Source: Symbiodinium natans (Eukaryota > Sar > Dinophyceae > Suessiales > Symbiodiniaceae). From it: DNA of 64,000 nucleotides. Shown here one piece after another: positions 63,261-64,000 of the stretch (position 1 is its first letter; the number at the start of each line of letters is the position of its first letter). Under the pieces are notes generated by a model. That model was not told where the DNA came from. It ran no database searches and worked only from the letters and a program-made list of their open reading frames with translations. Location: contig CAJNDS010002240.1 of NCBI GenBank assembly GCA_905221605.1, forward strand, positions 209,501-273,500, given 5' to 3'. The position numbers were made by a program, and so were the translations under genes.

Positions 63261-63829
63261 CATGAGATGTAGCCTGGCAACCCTGAGCTTAAGAAGACTC
63301 TGTCAGGTTCTGACTCAGATTCAACCTGGCGCCAAACCGCTTGACGCTTAACATTGAGCTGTGCTGCACGAAGAGTGATTGTCTTGCTGCATGCTTGTGT
63401 GTGTGTGTGTGTGCATGTGGCATCATGTCAGTTTTGAATGTCACGTCGCTGCCGATGCTGTTTGTAGAGCGCTGCTTTTTGTGCTTGTCAGTGATATTCT
63501 TTAGTTGGTCAGTACAGTGACAGGCAACGGGGTATGAGAGTACGCCGGCATGGTAGGCCGCTTTAGGGAAGACGATACGTTATTTAGTTTCAGACTTCGC
63601 CATGATCCTACCGCGTGTGCGATTTCCTCTGTGCCTCTTGCGAGTCGCAGACTGAGATTGCAAGGAAGGACGTCAGTCATGCGCTGGCACTTCTTTTCTG
63701 GGGGGCAGGTGATGGGGGGGGCGGGGCAGAAGGTTTATTGGGGGTTCAAGATCGCACTGACCCTCGGTCCACCGAGGTCGAATACCATGTGTTGGTCGCC
63801 CTGAGCTGACTGGAATGGCCAGGTGCGCC

Positions 63830-63832
<3 letters not shown>
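63261..63832. other. Unique sequence
   Basis: Contains (TG)n at 63394-63412 and a G-rich run near 63712. No gene is called; the ORFs at 63550-63809 are short and overlap one another. Confidence 0.5.
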
Positions 63833-63898
<66 letters not shown>

Positions 63899-63912
63899 GC
63901 TCTCTCTCTCTC
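63833..63912. repeat. (TC)n microsatellite
   Basis: About 40 TC units with two interruptions. Degenerate telomere-like sequence (GTTTAGG, TATAGGG, TTCGGG) resumes immediately after it. Confidence 0.95.
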
Positions 63913-64000
63913 GGTTTAGGCTATAGGGTTTCGGGTCTTAAGGTTGAGGGTTTCAAGTTTGAGCTTTGAGGTTTTGAGGTTTAGGGTTGAAGGAAAACAC

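Overview
The window is nuclear DNA of a protist with plant-type TTTAGGG telomere sequence. It is most likely a dinoflagellate, probably Symbiodiniaceae or a close relative. The grounds are: hundreds of TTTAGGG/CCCTAAA units; a secreted Cys-rich protein with two PAN/Apple-like repeats of the CEVW type common in Symbiodinium; very short exon-like islands with GT, GC and GA donors and AG|G acceptors; a gag-like C-x-H...C-x2-C protein; and strand-blocked gene order. Nothing bacterial is present (no operons, Shine-Dalgarno sites, tRNA or rRNA). Species assignment is inference.

Layout. 0-15.3 kb: short GC-rich islands, readable as plus-strand exons, separated by telomere-like repeats. They share the space with a 0.39-kb tandem repeat (0.75-2.3 kb), a nine-unit hairpin array (4.1-4.86 kb) and foldback elements. 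15.27-24.19 kb: an almost gene-free wall of five satellites: an AATTAATTC higher-order repeat, a 39-bp palindrome repeat, a ~58-bp repeat invaded by palindromes, a TGCGTCTTCG repeat and a 0.9-kb macrosatellite. 24.3-58.9 kb: islands again, now readable mainly on the minus strand, separated by telomere-like repeats and many short foldback (MITE-like) elements of at least eight families. A compact two-exon secreted PAN gene lies at 51.35-52.14 kb. 59.2-63.8 kb: ordinary-looking sequence without telomere repeats, with a gag-like ORF and other uncertain ORFs. From 63.83 kb a long TC repeat is followed by degenerate telomere-like sequence.

Main interpretation (inference). The telomere-like blocks are arranged around the islands: CCCTAAA to the left, TTTAGGG to the right. 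Read as genes, introns would begin GTTTAGGG... and end ...CCCTAAA...AG, so their two ends are complementary telomere repeats. Several runs of consecutive islands can be chained with compatible reading phase, for example 45.90 to 40.87 kb, which encodes several hydrophobic segments. Because the islands are short and GC-rich, more than one frame is often open. Individual exon calls therefore carry low to moderate confidence, while the overall architecture is directly visible. Plus-strand genes on the left and minus-strand genes on the right converge on the satellite wall.

Few products can be named. The PAN protein is confident; a gag-like fragment and a CxxCxGxG-containing C-terminus are tentative; the rest are unrecognised.
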